Source: Rhyacophila brunnea (lineage: Eukaryota > Arthropoda > Insecta > Trichoptera > Rhyacophilidae). Taken from it: a stretch of 64,000 nucleotides of DNA. Every line of letters begins with the position of its first letter. Position 1 is the first letter of the stretch. The notes under the pieces were generated by a model, which saw nothing but the letters and a program-made list of their open reading frames with translations, did no database searches and was not told the DNA's origin. The DNA lies in NCBI GenBank assembly GCA_022495005.1, contig JAGYXB010001001.1, forward strand, positions 1 through 64,000. The letters run 5' to 3'. A program made the position numbers and the translations under genes. Positions 1 to 11,200 of this stretch are shown in pieces.

Positions 1-36
1 ACATACAGTTGAAAATTATTTTCCGTTTCACTTATG
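1..36 (-). repeat. Fragment of TTAA (piggyBac-type) MITE, family pB-2
   Basis: Bases 7-32 match the inner end of the MITE copies at 13413-13780, 14167-14524 and 49575-49939 (shared words GTTGAAAATTATT and CCGTTTCAC). The copy runs off the left edge and its right terminus is diverged, so only identity to the family is supported. Confidence 0.5.
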
Positions 37-207
37 TACGCTCTCAATATTTACATAAATATGAGAGTAAGTGTGAGTAATTTAGTAGTGTGTAAAACAA
101 TTAGGTCGAAAATAGGTAGCTAAATGAAGCAACTTCAAGCAAGTATACTTTAAGATCTAGAAATAGTAAATGAGTTTGTATATCTGGAATGGACTCTTAG
201 TGGACAC

Positions 208-556
208 GCATATCAACACTCGTCTCATCGGATCGTGTCGAATACGTCATCGTTATTCACAAAACACACGTTGCCAAAGAGAGCTCCGCAGATTGGTCAA
301 ATGCGACTTTTTAGTTTGAAAAAAACATGTAGTGCTGCTATCAACAAATCGCATGCGTCTTGGGCTGCGAGTCGAAGATGCCAGAACGCATACGCACACG
401 AATTGGTCGCCAGATTCAAACCTAGATGTTACAAACGACTGTCGCTAGGTACATATGCGCGGTATTCATATGCAACATCGAAACGACATTCCTAGAAGGT
501 TCGACTTATGGCTGCGCGGCAGACGAGGCAAGTTTAGATGTGAGAGCCGGCTAAAT
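208..556 (+). repeat. Interspersed repeat family R350, copy 1
   Basis: This block is about 80% similar by eye to the reverse complement of 31556-31951. Both begin near a word like CACTCGTC or CACTCGCC and end in GTGAGAGCC(G/A)GC. An open frame at 235-495 (86 codons) is alignable to the frame at 31564-31893 of the other copy (shared KHTLP, QIG, FSLK), but there is no recognisable domain, so I treat it as repeat sequence rather than a gene. A partial third copy lies at 31195-31330. Confidence 0.6.
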
Positions 557-1334
557 GAAAATAACGGATGTGCAGCAGAAATAAGAGGGCGCACACATAT
601 TCCAAAAGATACGTTGCCTTCTTGCCACTACATGAAAGGGTCCAAAAATCTCAATTGCCACGAAAATTATGTCTGTGCAAATATTAGTGTTCTCCATGTT
701 GTCATACTGTATCGAATCACGGACATTCCCATCGCGCCCTATCGGCGTCAATTTGGCGCCGGTGTTACAGGATGCAGGACATGATGAAAATAAAAAAAAT
801 GTAATCATATTTTGATTTTTTTAAAAGTTGAAATTACTTAATAATATATGTAGCTATCATTGTATGGTGTTAGTTATATACAGTCCAATATATTTTTTAA
901 GGCATATTTGATTTATAAAATCTATTTTTATTTTAATTTGTCAAAATAATGATCAGTTCGCTAGGTATGAGGTGTTTGAGACAGTTATAAACCTAAAATG
1001 GACCTCTATCTTCTAAATATCTTGAAGAGTATTATATTTAGCTCCAGTTTTAGTATATCTTCTTTTTATTATTTACTTCTATCATGGATTTTTTATCTAT
1101 GTCATGTTCTATAAAAAAGGCTAAAAAACCCAAAAAACTATATTTGACATGTTTTTTTCATTCCACTTTTACACAAAAATTACTTAAAATATAAATAATT
1201 AATAGAAACATTCAAAACCTATAAATATTTAAAAGATTTATCTGAATTGAATGAATAATACATGAGTTATATCAATTTTAGTAACAGTGTGCCTTTTTAA
1301 GTGTTCCTGAAAAATTAAATCTATCTGCAATGGG
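557..1334. other. No feature seen
   Basis: AT-rich sequence with stop codons in all frames; open frames overlapping its left edge (to 784 and 808) read through the R350 repeat and have no recognisable domain. Confidence 0.6.
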
Positions 1335-2064
1335 CTAAGGGGGGACATGCTCAGTGTAGGTCAAAATGGAGCTTTTGTTCTAATTTCAAAGCATGATCCT
1401 GGACATACCTTAAACGTTGTAGATAATCTATTTATATAATTTTGAAGCCTTATTATCCTTTATAGTTATTTTAAACATTTGATGACTGCATAAAATATTT
1501 TTGTTACATAAAATAGTATTCTTTTAAACCTCTCGCTCTAATGTTTTAGAATATAGTCATATTTCGGTACATAACTATTCAGTGGTGTTAAAATTTTTAA
1601 AATCTATTAATTTTTAAACGCATTTATAAAACCATTAGTATAATTTATGACGAGATAATTTTAGTAAAATATTTACGATAAAAAATTATATTGAAAATCT
1701 CTGTGATCCCAAATTTGACAAAAATTAGGCATTTTATTATTCAAAAAATGGGCAAGATTAACACATTTGAAGATAATTCTAAAGATACTAATTATAAGGT
1801 ATGTCTTTGACCATTCAAGTGTGATAAACATCTTATGAATAATGTTTGCTTTATAATAATTATTCACCTAAGAATAAGGTAGTGTTTTTTTGAAATACGC
1901 CATTTCTTTTGTCATCCCCCAGTGGTTAAACTACAACATACGGCCGTAGCCATAAATTGACAAACTAAAATTGAAGTAGGGAGTAAGATCATGTTAACGC
2001 GCGTGTTTGAACATGTACCTAACCGAAAAAAACGGCTTTTAAACGGTACACGTTCAAACAGTGA
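1335..2064 (+). mobile_element. piggyBac-type MITE, family pB-1, copy A
   Basis: It starts CTAAGGGGGGACATGCTC, a decayed TTAA plus the family terminus, followed by the conserved words TCAAAATGGAGCTTTT and CGTTGTAGATAATC shared with copies at 19551, 22375, 56165 and 59286. The right side ends in a foldback: GTGTTTGAACATGTACC near 2005 faces GGTACACGTTCAAAC near 2045. The distal inverted terminus seen in copy E (60046) is missing here, so this copy is truncated or rearranged. Confidence 0.75.
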
Positions 2065-2105
2065 CTAGCACCCATTTCTCGTAAAAAAATCTGTTAATTA
2101 GTATA

Positions 2106-2607
2106 TGGGAATAAACAACTCAATCTGTCTCGGCATATTGATCAGCGATATTAATTACAATTCAGCAATTACAAATCCTTTAACATCCATTTCCTGTAGT
2201 TTCCAATTATGGCAAACTCAGTAAATAGCTCAATGCAATTATTATTTCCACGATATCTATTGTTCCACATAGCCAGCTATGTCTGATGACGCAAACTCCG
2301 TATATTCTTTTCAAAATATTATTATTTTGATTGTGAGTACGTCGATAAATAGCGGATCATAATTCATTAGACATGTTACTCGAATATAAGTTCCCGGTCT
2401 GTTAGTATCTCGGTCTCTGTATCACTCCGCACAACAACTCATTCTACCGAGATTCGGACCTCGAAACAGTATCATAAGTATTGTAACATAACTACTTTAA
2501 CATACTCTTGTATCAACTGTTTACACTGGAAATAAAACTTGGTCCAACATCCATCGGAGCAACCACAAAATCTCGACTTCTTCATCCACAAGACTCTGAC
2601 TCCCACA
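2106..2607. repeat. LTR-like dispersed repeat, copy 1
   Basis: About 500 bp that realigns with 35117-35620 from AATAAACAACTCAATCTG to a common end GACTCCCACA. It contains an AATAAAA-type poly(A) signal near 2530 and a TATCTCGGTCTCTG word in both copies. A shared defined end and an internal poly(A) signal are as expected of a solo LTR. I could not find a convincing TSD or the TG start, so another element type is possible. Confidence 0.5.
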
Positions 2608-3125
2608 AGTACAACATCTACACCACACTCTGAAGAGTCTGTGTCTATAATACAATCTTCTTAATAATATCGAACATCGTGTAAGAAAATAATACCTTCT
2701 CGTTATAATTTATATCATAATGTCCAAGTTGTATTTCATTAAAACGTGGAGCTCAGTGTATACAGTTCTCAAAAATTTGACAGGTAGTCATAATAATAAA
2801 ATGCTAATATACAATTTCAAAAAGCCAGGCGAACATCTCTCAAAGTACCTGAATGGAGATACAGCCTTTAAGTAGCAGTCTTTATCTTTTATAATGATAC
2901 AGTATAATAAATATACGTCGAATTTTCGTTACGCTAAATATATATGTTATATAAAATTTTCGAGAATATTTTCGAGAAACACTCAAGCTTATAATTACAC
3001 ATTTCTTCCTTTATGTTCGAGTGGGTGATTTTTATCCGATTCGGCTATCTTTCCTATAATATTCGCCAATTTGTATTCTCGGAGCGATCTTCACCTCTCT
3101 ACGTTCCCTTCATGCGAAGCTTTTA

Positions 3126-3172
<47 letters not shown>

Positions 3173-3854
3173 ACTATATTCATATAATATATGAGGGGAA
3201 AATAAAAGAAATGCGAATGAATATTGTGTTATATAGACAGTATGTTTTTTTAAGTCGTAATAATTATTGGGCCTATTATTATAAATCACTTTTTTACATC
3301 AATCATTCAAAAAACACAAAAAATGTATAAGTATATTTTTTTAAATATCAAATGTTTTTGTTATCTTAAAACAGTGTTTCCCAACATTGTAATATTGTTA
3401 TCACCAACGCAATCAAAGATATTAAAAAAAACTTTTTCTGTGCAACTTTAAATTTATAGTCCCAAAGTGAAGTTAAGAAACTGCTAACTTATTCATGGTT
3501 GAATAAATTGAAAAATATGAGGCTTCGCAGATTTTTTTTTTTGTAATAACTAAGTAGCAACAAAATAATGACAAGTAGGTTGTCTTCTGGACGAAGCTGT
3601 AGGTAACACGGTTTAAGTCTGGAGTGTAAGGAAATATGGGATAAACTTAAAGACGTTAAAGAATATATTATTATTTTTATTAGTTACGTCTATAGCATAA
3701 TACTATGCATTACAATACGCGCATTCAATATTGATAATGTGTGAGGGCTCTTAGCGCTTTGTATTTTTTGTGTTTCGTGATGTAATAAGTAATAAGCCGA
3801 ATCAGGCTTCAAACCTTTCGTCCATAGCTACTGATTTTTAAATTTAATCTTTTT
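2608..3854. other. No gene seen; contains a TA microsatellite
   Basis: AT-rich, no open frame over 60 codons and no recognised repeat apart from the TA run listed separately. Confidence 0.6.
3127..3169. repeat. (TA)n microsatellite
   Basis: An uninterrupted alternating TA run of about 43 bases. Confidence 0.97.
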
Positions 3855-4043
3855 AATCTGCTCTGTGGTGGAGAAATACAGGATGCAAACCACATTCTCT
3901 GGAAATGTCCGAAAAGGTATACGGAAAGAGAAGTGCTGATCAATTTGGTTCAGCCAGCCATTGGGCGCATCGGACCGTCTGGCCTAGTCGCTACAAAGGC
4001 CGATTTTGTTACATTTCGAAAATTTGCGGCCGTTTTAAATTAG
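3855..4043 (+). pseudogene. R1/jockey-type LINE ORF2 C-terminal fragment
   Basis: The frame reads LLCGGEIQDANHILWKCP and continues without a stop to TAG at 4041-4043 (about 62 codons). The CGG-x-C/E...H-x-LW-x-CP pattern is the cysteine-histidine motif found after the reverse transcriptase in R1-like non-LTR elements. There is no reverse transcriptase upstream, so this is a 5'-truncated dead copy. A more decayed relative of the same segment is seen at 24975-25060. Family assignment is from the motif alone; clade is uncertain. Confidence 0.6.
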
Positions 4044-4416
4044 CTTTTGTTATTAGTACAAATTAAAATTTTGTTCTATGTGTTCCTCTCTCCCATAAGA
4101 GTTCTTAATTTAAAGTCATATAAATTCAGTTAAACCGAGTGCATGGTGACATCAGTCTTGAGTAACTGCTCCTGAGACTTTCTAAAAGTACTGATAAAAA
4201 TACTGATGCTTCACATCCAAATATGATAACCCGTGATATGTCTGATTAAGACCGGTTGTGGTGGGGGGCGGCTGTGGTTTGGTGGGGCCACTAACTTTAA
4301 TGTTCTGTTTTGAAGATGGATTTACTATCTCAAAGTTTTTTGCATCACGGTTAATGCGAACCCGGTAAATTGAGAGTGAACTGTAGTTAGGGTAAATAAT
4401 TTAAGAGTGTCGTAAT
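4044..4416. other. Probable LINE 3' flank; otherwise nothing seen
   Basis: Bases about 4139-4180 (GTGACATCAGTCTTGAGTAA) resemble 26020-26065, so a short dispersed repeat is present. The 8 bases at 4409-4416 (GTCGTAAT) are the left target-site duplication of the hAT element that follows. Confidence 0.4.
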
Positions 4417-4679
4417 CATGGGCCCCACATCGTGAAGCGGGCCCCCAGGCTAGGATCTTTGGCGCCCCCCCCTACCTATCGCTAAGGATAAACGCAGTTT
4501 AACGCTCTACAGTAGTGTTTTCCAAATGGGATACGCGGTAAAATTAATGTGTATGTTTAGTGTTTTATTGTACTTATAAGTATTTTAATACACCCATTTG
4601 AATTATGGAGATATCGAGTACTGATACACAATTAAAAATTGTATCGTACAACCACATAACTTTTAATAATAGTATTATC

Positions 4680-7524
4680 CAGGGCTTTTTTTTCCATTTA
4701 ACGCGGTGGAACGGCGTTCCGGCACCTTTTTTCACGGTTTTATTTTAAAATCAATTAAACGAAAAAATATTTGCGCTTAAGTAATTACAATAATAATTCG
4801 TTAAAATGATAAAATAAGGTACAGGTGGAAGCCATTTTGAGTGTTGGCGTGTTAGTGTTAGTGAAGTAACCGTATAGTTTAAATAGCAAACATGCGTATG
4901 TAACTAGCTTCATACGTATGCTGCGTATTATGATTTTGACAGTTTGACGTTTATCGCATGGCAGCATCTGCGTATATTGTTATTTACGTTTGTTTAGTCA
5001 GTTTATGTTACGATTACGTGTTGTGCAACTATTTTATATATTATTTAGTGCAACCCCAAGTTTAAATATGAAAAAAATTTCCTGTTACTTCTCAACCACC
5101 GGCAGCGGCGCCGATTCCACAAATAAAAAGCTCAAAACAGAAACGATGACAGAAGATATGGAAATATCGGTACATGTAGATGTTCCTGAATCATCTCTAG
5201 CTGATCTCGGGGATCAAGGTCGAACTCAAAACGATTGGCCAGACTGCTGGTCATTAGATCAAAAAAACGATTTTTGCTCAAAAACGAATGGTTGAACGTA
5301 CACAAAATGAAACTTGGCTGCACAATTTGCAGAAACGTTGGAACTCTTGGAACTGAAACGACAATGGGAATGAAAATATCAAAAGAATGGGCCAATAATG
5401 AAATCACGTATTCTGGGAAAGAGAGGAAGCTACAATTGGGGTCACTTCGAAAAAAAATTTTCGATCACAGAGGATCTATTGCACACAAAGCAGCGTTAAA
5501 AATCATTTCTGAAGCCAAAAAAAAGCAGATTGAAAATACTTTTTAAAATCGTTATCTCGCGAAAAAGTAATAACAGCAAACATTTTTCGAACTGCATATA
5601 AAGTAGCTAAGGAAAATCAATCATTCAATATGTTTGAAAGTGAAATTAATCTCCAAGAACTAAATGGGATCAAAATGGGTCATATTCTCCATTCCACTAA
5701 CGCATGTATTAACATTGTAAATCATATATGTGATGAAATGAGAAAAAATGTTTTCAAAGAAATTGTTCAATCGAAAAATATAATTTCTTTGATAATTGAT
5801 GAGTCTACCACCATAAGCCAAAAAACCACCCTCATTGTGTATGTTCGATGCTGTGTCGAAAATGTTGGAATGAATTCACCAATTAATTTGTTTTTGGATT
5901 TGATTGAACTTAAAGACGTAACGGCAAAAGGAATATTTGAATCATTACTCCAATCTCTTGATTTATATGGGATGACAGAAGAATATTTAAAAAAAATATT
6001 TAGTTTCGGTTGCATGCGACGGCGCTGCTGTGATGTTAGGTTCTAAAAATGGAGTGAAAAAATTGCTGACAGAAAAATTTCCTTCAATTATAGTTTGGCA
6101 TTGTACTAATCACAGATTAGAATTATCAGTAAGTGATGTTGTAAAAAAAATTTCAGAAATCATTTATTGATAAACTTTATGTTTTATACCACGCGTCGCC
6201 GAAAAATAATAGAGAGTTGCATTTATGTGCAGAATCACTAGGCGTTGAGGTACTGAAAATCGGAAGAGTTTTAAGTACCCGATGGGTGGCATCTAGTTTT
6301 CGTTCAGTTATGGCTGTGTGGAATAATTATGAATCCCTTGTGCGTCATTTTGAAGAAGCGATGAATGACCCTACAAGAGATAAAAATGACAAGTGTACTT
6401 ACAGTGGCTTAAAGAACAAAATAACATCAACAGCATTTTTATTGGATCTAGCATTGATGTGCGACGCTCTTCAAGAATTGTCGGAACTTAGTTTGGACCT
6501 ACAAAATCGCAATGTGAACCTTTACATTGCAAATCGAAAAATAAATGAACTCGTTCAAGTTTTTGAAGAAAGAAAACAGAATTTTGGACCCTATTATAAA
6601 TGTGCTGCAGCTGCTATAAGCAATCTGCATTTTCGTGGAGTTTTACTTCACGAAAAAGTTTCTAAAATGATCCTCCTATTGATCCGAAAATATTTTATTC
6701 CACGTTGAAAACGTCAATTGAAAAAAGGCTGCTAGATAATAAAGATGTTGAGTTTGCACTTTGGGCTCGCGTACTTGACCAAAAATATTGGCCTGAAGAC
6801 ATTGATAATCAGTTGACATTTGGAGAGATGGAAATTAGAAACATTTCGATCAGGCTACAACTAGATGAACGAGAAATGATTCGTGGATTTCGCGAATACA
6901 TTCTCGAAAAGACATATTCTGAAAAACTCTTGCGTTTGGTATATGCTCTGAATTCTATTCCCATTCCTTCAAGTGAATGTGAACGGGGGTTTTCGCAAAT
7001 GAATCTTATTATTACCCCAACAAGAGCTTCGTTAAACACTAAAACAGTTTCGGCACTCTTGTTCATCAAACTCGTGGGACCACCCTTGACACTTTTCGAT
7101 CCTTCAAAATATGTTGATAGGTGGTTACTTAAAGGAAGACATTCGGCCTTAGACTCTAACACTAAGAAAAGGAATCGAGATGATGTATCAGACGAGAATT
7201 GGAAAAACTTTGGAAATCACTCTAAACTTTTATTCAAGTTCATAAATAAATACATTACATATGTATTTACAATTATATTTTAAAGTTAGTCTTATTTAGT
7301 CTTATTTGTACAATATATTTCAAATATAATGTATGTATTTTATTGTTTCTGTAGCTTTGTTTTGACTAAAATAAAAAAGTATCGTAAAAATCAACCTTTT
7401 TTTGTTCGCTTCGTGGCATAGCTCCTTTAAATTTCATTTAAATGACATTTGAATATAATTTTATTTAGTAAAAAGCTTGACATGAAGTGAGTTCCGGCAC
7501 CTTTTTTTTTTAAAAAAAGCCCTG
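4680..7524 (+). mobile_element. hAT DNA transposon hAT-K (KIAA1586-like), decayed autonomous copy
   Basis: The element is 2845 bp, starts CAGGGCTTTTTTT and ends with its exact inverse AAAAAAAGCCCTG. Perfect 8-bp target-site duplications GTATTATC lie at 4672-4679 and 7525-7532. A subterminal word GTTCCGGCACC occurs in the same orientation near both ends (about 4718 and 7491). It carries one transposase coding region, described separately. It lies within hAT-G; the homologous position in the hAT-G copy at 32616-33031 is uninterrupted, which confirms both boundaries. Confidence 0.95.
5068..7283 (+). pseudogene. hAT transposase, KIAA1586/ZBED-like, frameshifted
   Basis: This would encode the transposase that cuts and pastes the surrounding element. 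I start it at the ATG at 5068, which opens the frame reading MKKISCYF. A cysteine-rich N-terminal segment (W-P-D-C-W ... KLGCTIC, to about 5330) resembles the zinc-finger region of this family. The core shows LIIDESTT with the first catalytic Asp at 5798-5800, ACDGAAVMLG with the second at 6018-6020, and WHCTNHRLEL at 6096. The C-terminal dimerisation region has SSECERGFSQMN near 6975 and ends at the TAA at 7281-7283. Reading it needs five frame changes: near 5270, 5545, 6000, 6165 and 6705. Full-length relatives are about 700 residues, so nearly the whole gene is present but dead. No intron is needed. Family assignment rests on the motifs and on the TSD; it could also be called a zinc-finger or E3 SUMO ligase-like gene by automatic annotation. 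Confidence 0.9.
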
Positions 7525-7701
7525 GTATTATCGAAGAAAAATTGTACGGCATGCGACTTTTTTTTTTAACTAATAAAGCAAATTTGTATAGAGTGTTTAT
7601 CTCACTAACCAGTTCGACTCGCCTTGCTGGGCCCCTTCTCTGCCCGGGCCCCCAGGTTAGAGCCCTGTCAGCCAACTCCTTGTGGGGGCCATGGTCGTAA
7701 T

Positions 7702-8340
7702 ATATATGTAGCTATTTTTTAAATATATTTTTTGTGGATAATAAATGATTATTTTATATATAGAACGACAGTATTTCTTGGAAAACCGAATAATAAATAA
7801 ATCCTGTATTTTTTAAATCAACATTAAATTGTATTTCTTATATGTAAAAAAAACAGTATTCTTGGAATTGTTGTTTTTTGATTTTCACATTTTACGCTTA
7901 ATGACAGTAAAAGGAAATATGATACAAATGTTATGATAGGCATGTCTTTTGCAGGGGGGATGTCAGATATCGGAAAATTTTCCGATAAAAATATTTTGAG
8001 TGCACTTAAAAAGTGTCTTATTCCATACAAAAATAAGCTTACGCAGAGCGTATTACAGGCATATTATAGATGACTCAGTGATTCCCAAACGTTTTCGTTT
8101 AGCGGAAACCATAAAACATTTTATGAAATTTCAGGGAATAAAATTCCTGTATAATAATAATAAATTATATAAGTATAGTATACCATATTGCAATAAGGAA
8201 TAACTCAAAAAACCTTGTTCCAAGATAATGGCGTTAGATTTTTTTGAAGAAATTTACATTTTAATTTTAAAACCTTGATTTTTAGGTAAGTGCATGTTAT
8301 TTTAATGTAGTTTAGTGGAATTCAGCAATGCACAATGAAA
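7702..8340. other. No feature seen
   Basis: AT-rich with two short opposite open frames (7824-8030, 8000-8203) that match no family I recognise and overlap one another. Confidence 0.55.
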
Positions 8341-8811
8341 TAATTACAAGATAAAAAGAACTTTTTATATACAACGTTTTAAAATTTTCTGTTGAATTAT
8401 TATGCTAAATATGCTTAAACTTGTACTTGATATGAAGTAAATAAAAAACAAACAAACAAACAAATTTAGAATACTGAAATGTCATTTTGACATTTCATTT
8501 TGATTTCCATAGTAACGCACGTATATATTAATAATTTAGTTGCTAGGACCACCCTCTTAGCAACCAATAATAGTCTTTCACTTTACGACTACTTAAAGAA
8601 ATAACTTTCCACACAAAACAGAATTAACTGAAAATAAATTCAATTCTGCTTGAAGATGGCTAAAAGTATTAAAATAATGCATTGCATATATTCTAAAAGT
8701 TTCAAATATCTAGCCAGTCGGGAAGTTAGTTAAAAATCGATTGCAAGATTTGTACTGGACAAACAACCACCGGACAAACAAGAATACGAGCTAATAAAAA
8801 CGTTGTAAAAT
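8341..8811 (+). repeat. Dispersed repeat R470, copy 1
   Basis: It runs from TAATTACAAGATAAAAAGAA to ACGTTGTAAAAT and matches 45088-45590 directly and 15321-15803 and 17863-18326 in reverse. Landmarks are GTAACGCACGTATATATTAA, a small hairpin TTGCTAGGA...TAGCAA, and ACAACCACCGGACAAACAAG. There is no coding potential and no clear TSD. The class is unknown; a non-autonomous element is the natural reading. Confidence 0.85.
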
Positions 8812-8985
8812 GAACTGTGAACTAACAATCCCAATTCAGTGCAGCTAAACGCATTTCCGTTTTCAAATGAGGAACGCCCCCCAATAATTTATCATTTCAT
8901 TTCACGCTCCCGTTGTGCACGGATCTGTTAATTTACGTAATTTTAAGCTTTTTATTAAAAAAAATATATCTAAAATGATCAGGAG

Positions 8986-9802
8986 TAGGGATTCCAATCC
9001 CGGGATCCCGAGCTATTTTCGATACCTATGAATCCCGGAATTGATAAACATAATCCCGAAACTTTCGGAATTGATTTTTTTATCATTTTTTTATGGAAAA
9101 TAAAATAAAAACGAATATATAACAGAAAAATACTTTTAATAACAAATAACTACATTAGAAATAAACTGAGTTTGAATGAAGTTTGATTTATACCCATGTG
9201 TAGGTTACCGGCCGATTCATTTTATTTTTTCACATGAATTATTAAAAATTGAAAGATTGGAAAAAAACAATGCTTCGCACTATTAACAAAGTTATTCCAC
9301 CATGATATTCGACACCTTGCAGACGGGCGAGTTTAGATGTGAGAGCCGACTTACGTATTCGTTTGACATCATACGTTTTACGGCAGTTTCAGATTTGGCT
9401 GACTAATTAGATTTATGAAGCGGAAAGGCCATAAGTACGCCATGATTATTTGCTATACTATTTTAAATCTCGCTAATCCATTCATTACGTCTTTACTATC
9501 AGAAACAGCAATCTCCTATTACATTCACATTATTATTTATATTACAATATTATTTATCCCGTTAAACTTGTGTATTTTCAAGATTGAACGTATACAATAT
9601 TAACAATAAATGTGTTAAATAGTATAAATTATACTCGATTTATTTTTGACCGATTTTATCAATGTTATTTGTAAATATAAAAAAAATTATATAAACAATG
9701 GAGAAAGTGTCAATCCCGGGACTAGTCCCGGGATCCCAGGATTGTCAAATTGTAATCCCGAAATCTCGGGATCAGAATTTTGGCTCGGGATTAGATTCCC
9801 TA
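8986..9802 (-). mobile_element. hAT MITE hAT-C, copy 1 (with internal insertion)
   Basis: The ends are TAGGGATTCCAATCCCG and, inverted, TAGGGAATC(C/T)AATCCCGAG. Perfect 8-bp TSDs ATCAGGAG flank it at 8978-8985 and 9803-9810. Both ends are rich in ATCCCGGGAT-type palindromic words. At 817 bp it is longer than the copies at 35941 (754 bp) and 48057 (698 bp), partly through an extra segment near 9308-9370. The open frame at 9415-9603 lies inside and is not preserved as a protein in the other copies. Confidence 0.93.
9308..9370 (+). repeat. R350 fragment inserted in hAT-C
   Basis: Between the words CCACCATGAT and CATACGTTTTACGG the other hAT-C copies have only a few bases. Here a segment containing TTCGACACCTTGCAGACGGG and TTTAGATGTGAGAGCCG is present. 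That segment matches the right end of the R350 family (about 520-552 and 31900-31951). Confidence 0.65.
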
Positions 9803-9810
9803 ATCAGGAG

Positions 9811-11095
9811 TGATGTTAGAATTGTTATTAGTAAACTTTTGGTTTATTGCGAAATATAAAAGTAGTCGCATCTAAAAGAAGAGCCGATACATGATTTAAA
9901 TACGCCTCTAGCACGCGTTGCTGCCATGACCGGTACGTCACTACATGCAACTACAGCGACCTGGTATCGCCGATTTCTTGTTGTCAGACAATGACGACTA
10001 AATTGATCAATTTATATTCATATTATTAATCCTGGCGAAACCGAGAAATAAATTAATATCTTTGGTTCCGTTTTGGTAGCAACTTGTGCAACCAATATCA
10101 TTGGATGATTATATTATTTTTGACGCTGCACTTCAAATCCTTTCGAGGCACCGCCGCGTCATTCAACAATACCTACGCGTCGTTTTAAGTATTGCGCTGT
10201 TATGACCGTTTTATTCGATGGTATATCTGAGACGTCGTTAACACCCTGTCGGCATACGAGTAATCGAATGAATTATTCCTCCAAAAAAGCCTCAGAAGTA
10301 AATTATTTTTTGATCCCACATTAATTATATCTATGATGCGATATTTGACCCAAATTAAACTTTTGAGAGCTTTTAAAGCTTTTAAAGAGCTAATTGCCCC
10401 CGATATTGATAAGATAGATCGTTCATTGGAATCGTAGCCAAAATAGAATCGATGCAGACGATTGGGAAGGCGATCGGGGCTTGAAAGTTTGTCGGTGCAA
10501 TCTTGAGCTTTACCAAAAATGGTAACAGGTTGTACCTACGTTTTATTTGCAAGTTTTAGCCAGTTCTAACATATTCTTAGTTGAGAACCACTGACCTCCC
10601 TTAAAATATGCTTTCGTATTTAAGTAGGCACACAATTTTATCATAATAATATAGATATAGGTACTACACATCAACTGTGAAGAGTGTCTGTTGAAATGAG
10701 TTTAAAAAAAGCTATCTGAAAAGAAAAATATACAGTAGGATAGCGATATTTGTGGAATGATATTATATATATATACCTATATATTGTTCGATTATAAGAA
10801 GAGCATGTGGGCATCTATATCGTAGAGGTTATATTAACAGTCTTTTTTTGTTTGATTGATATTAGCCACCCGCTCAAACTATTAGGTCCATACGGAATCC
10901 GGAACCGGAACCCACGACACTATAGGCCGGCACTAAGAGGCTAGGATCCGCTCTGAATTGTTGGGTCACTTATGATGACGATGATGACTCATAATGAAAA
11001 AGTACGTATAGAATCAGAATCGAAAAAGTAAAAATGGAGTTTATCGACCTTGAAAATGATAACCTAAGTTATTATATTGGACGATGAATTTTATA
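9811..11095. other. No feature seen
   Basis: No open frame over 60 codons and no repeat match within the window that I could support. Confidence 0.5.
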
Positions 11096-11200
11096 ATGAC
11101 GTAATGTAGTTATTATGTAAATCTCATGTTGTGAACGTCCTGAATTTTATCGACAATGGCTTGTTTTCTTAATATATATATTCTTAAATAAATAGATAGC
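11096..11200 (+). pseudogene. LINE 3' untranslated end, 5'-truncated
   Basis: The words TAAATCTCATGTTGTGAACG, CAATGGCTTGTTTTCTTAA and the TAAATAAATAG tail match the 3' end of the LINE at 17145-17690 read on the other strand. Only the untranslated 3' end is left. Confidence 0.6.

Larger units (their letters stand above)
4417..7693. mobile_element. Non-autonomous hAT element hAT-G, copy 1, split by a second hAT
   Basis: Ends are CATGGGCCCCAC at 4417 and GTGGGGGCCATG at 7693, inverted repeats of one another. They are bounded by perfect 8-bp direct duplications GTCGTAAT at 4409-4416 and 7694-7701, the hAT signature. Without the inner insertion (4680-7524 plus one TSD copy) it is about 425 bp, matching the copy at 32616-33031 (416 bp) and a decayed copy at 46858-47253. 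No transposase remains of its own; the reverse-strand frame at 7427-7675 is a chance frame shared with the copy at 32821-33030. Confidence 0.92.

Noticed and set aside
455..808. Two opposite open frames over 85-109 codons
   Set aside because: They overlap each other and the R350 repeat, and neither contains a known motif.
3371..3390. CAGTGTTTCCCAACATTG, hAT-terminus-like
   Set aside because: No opposite end or TSD was found; too short to support an element.
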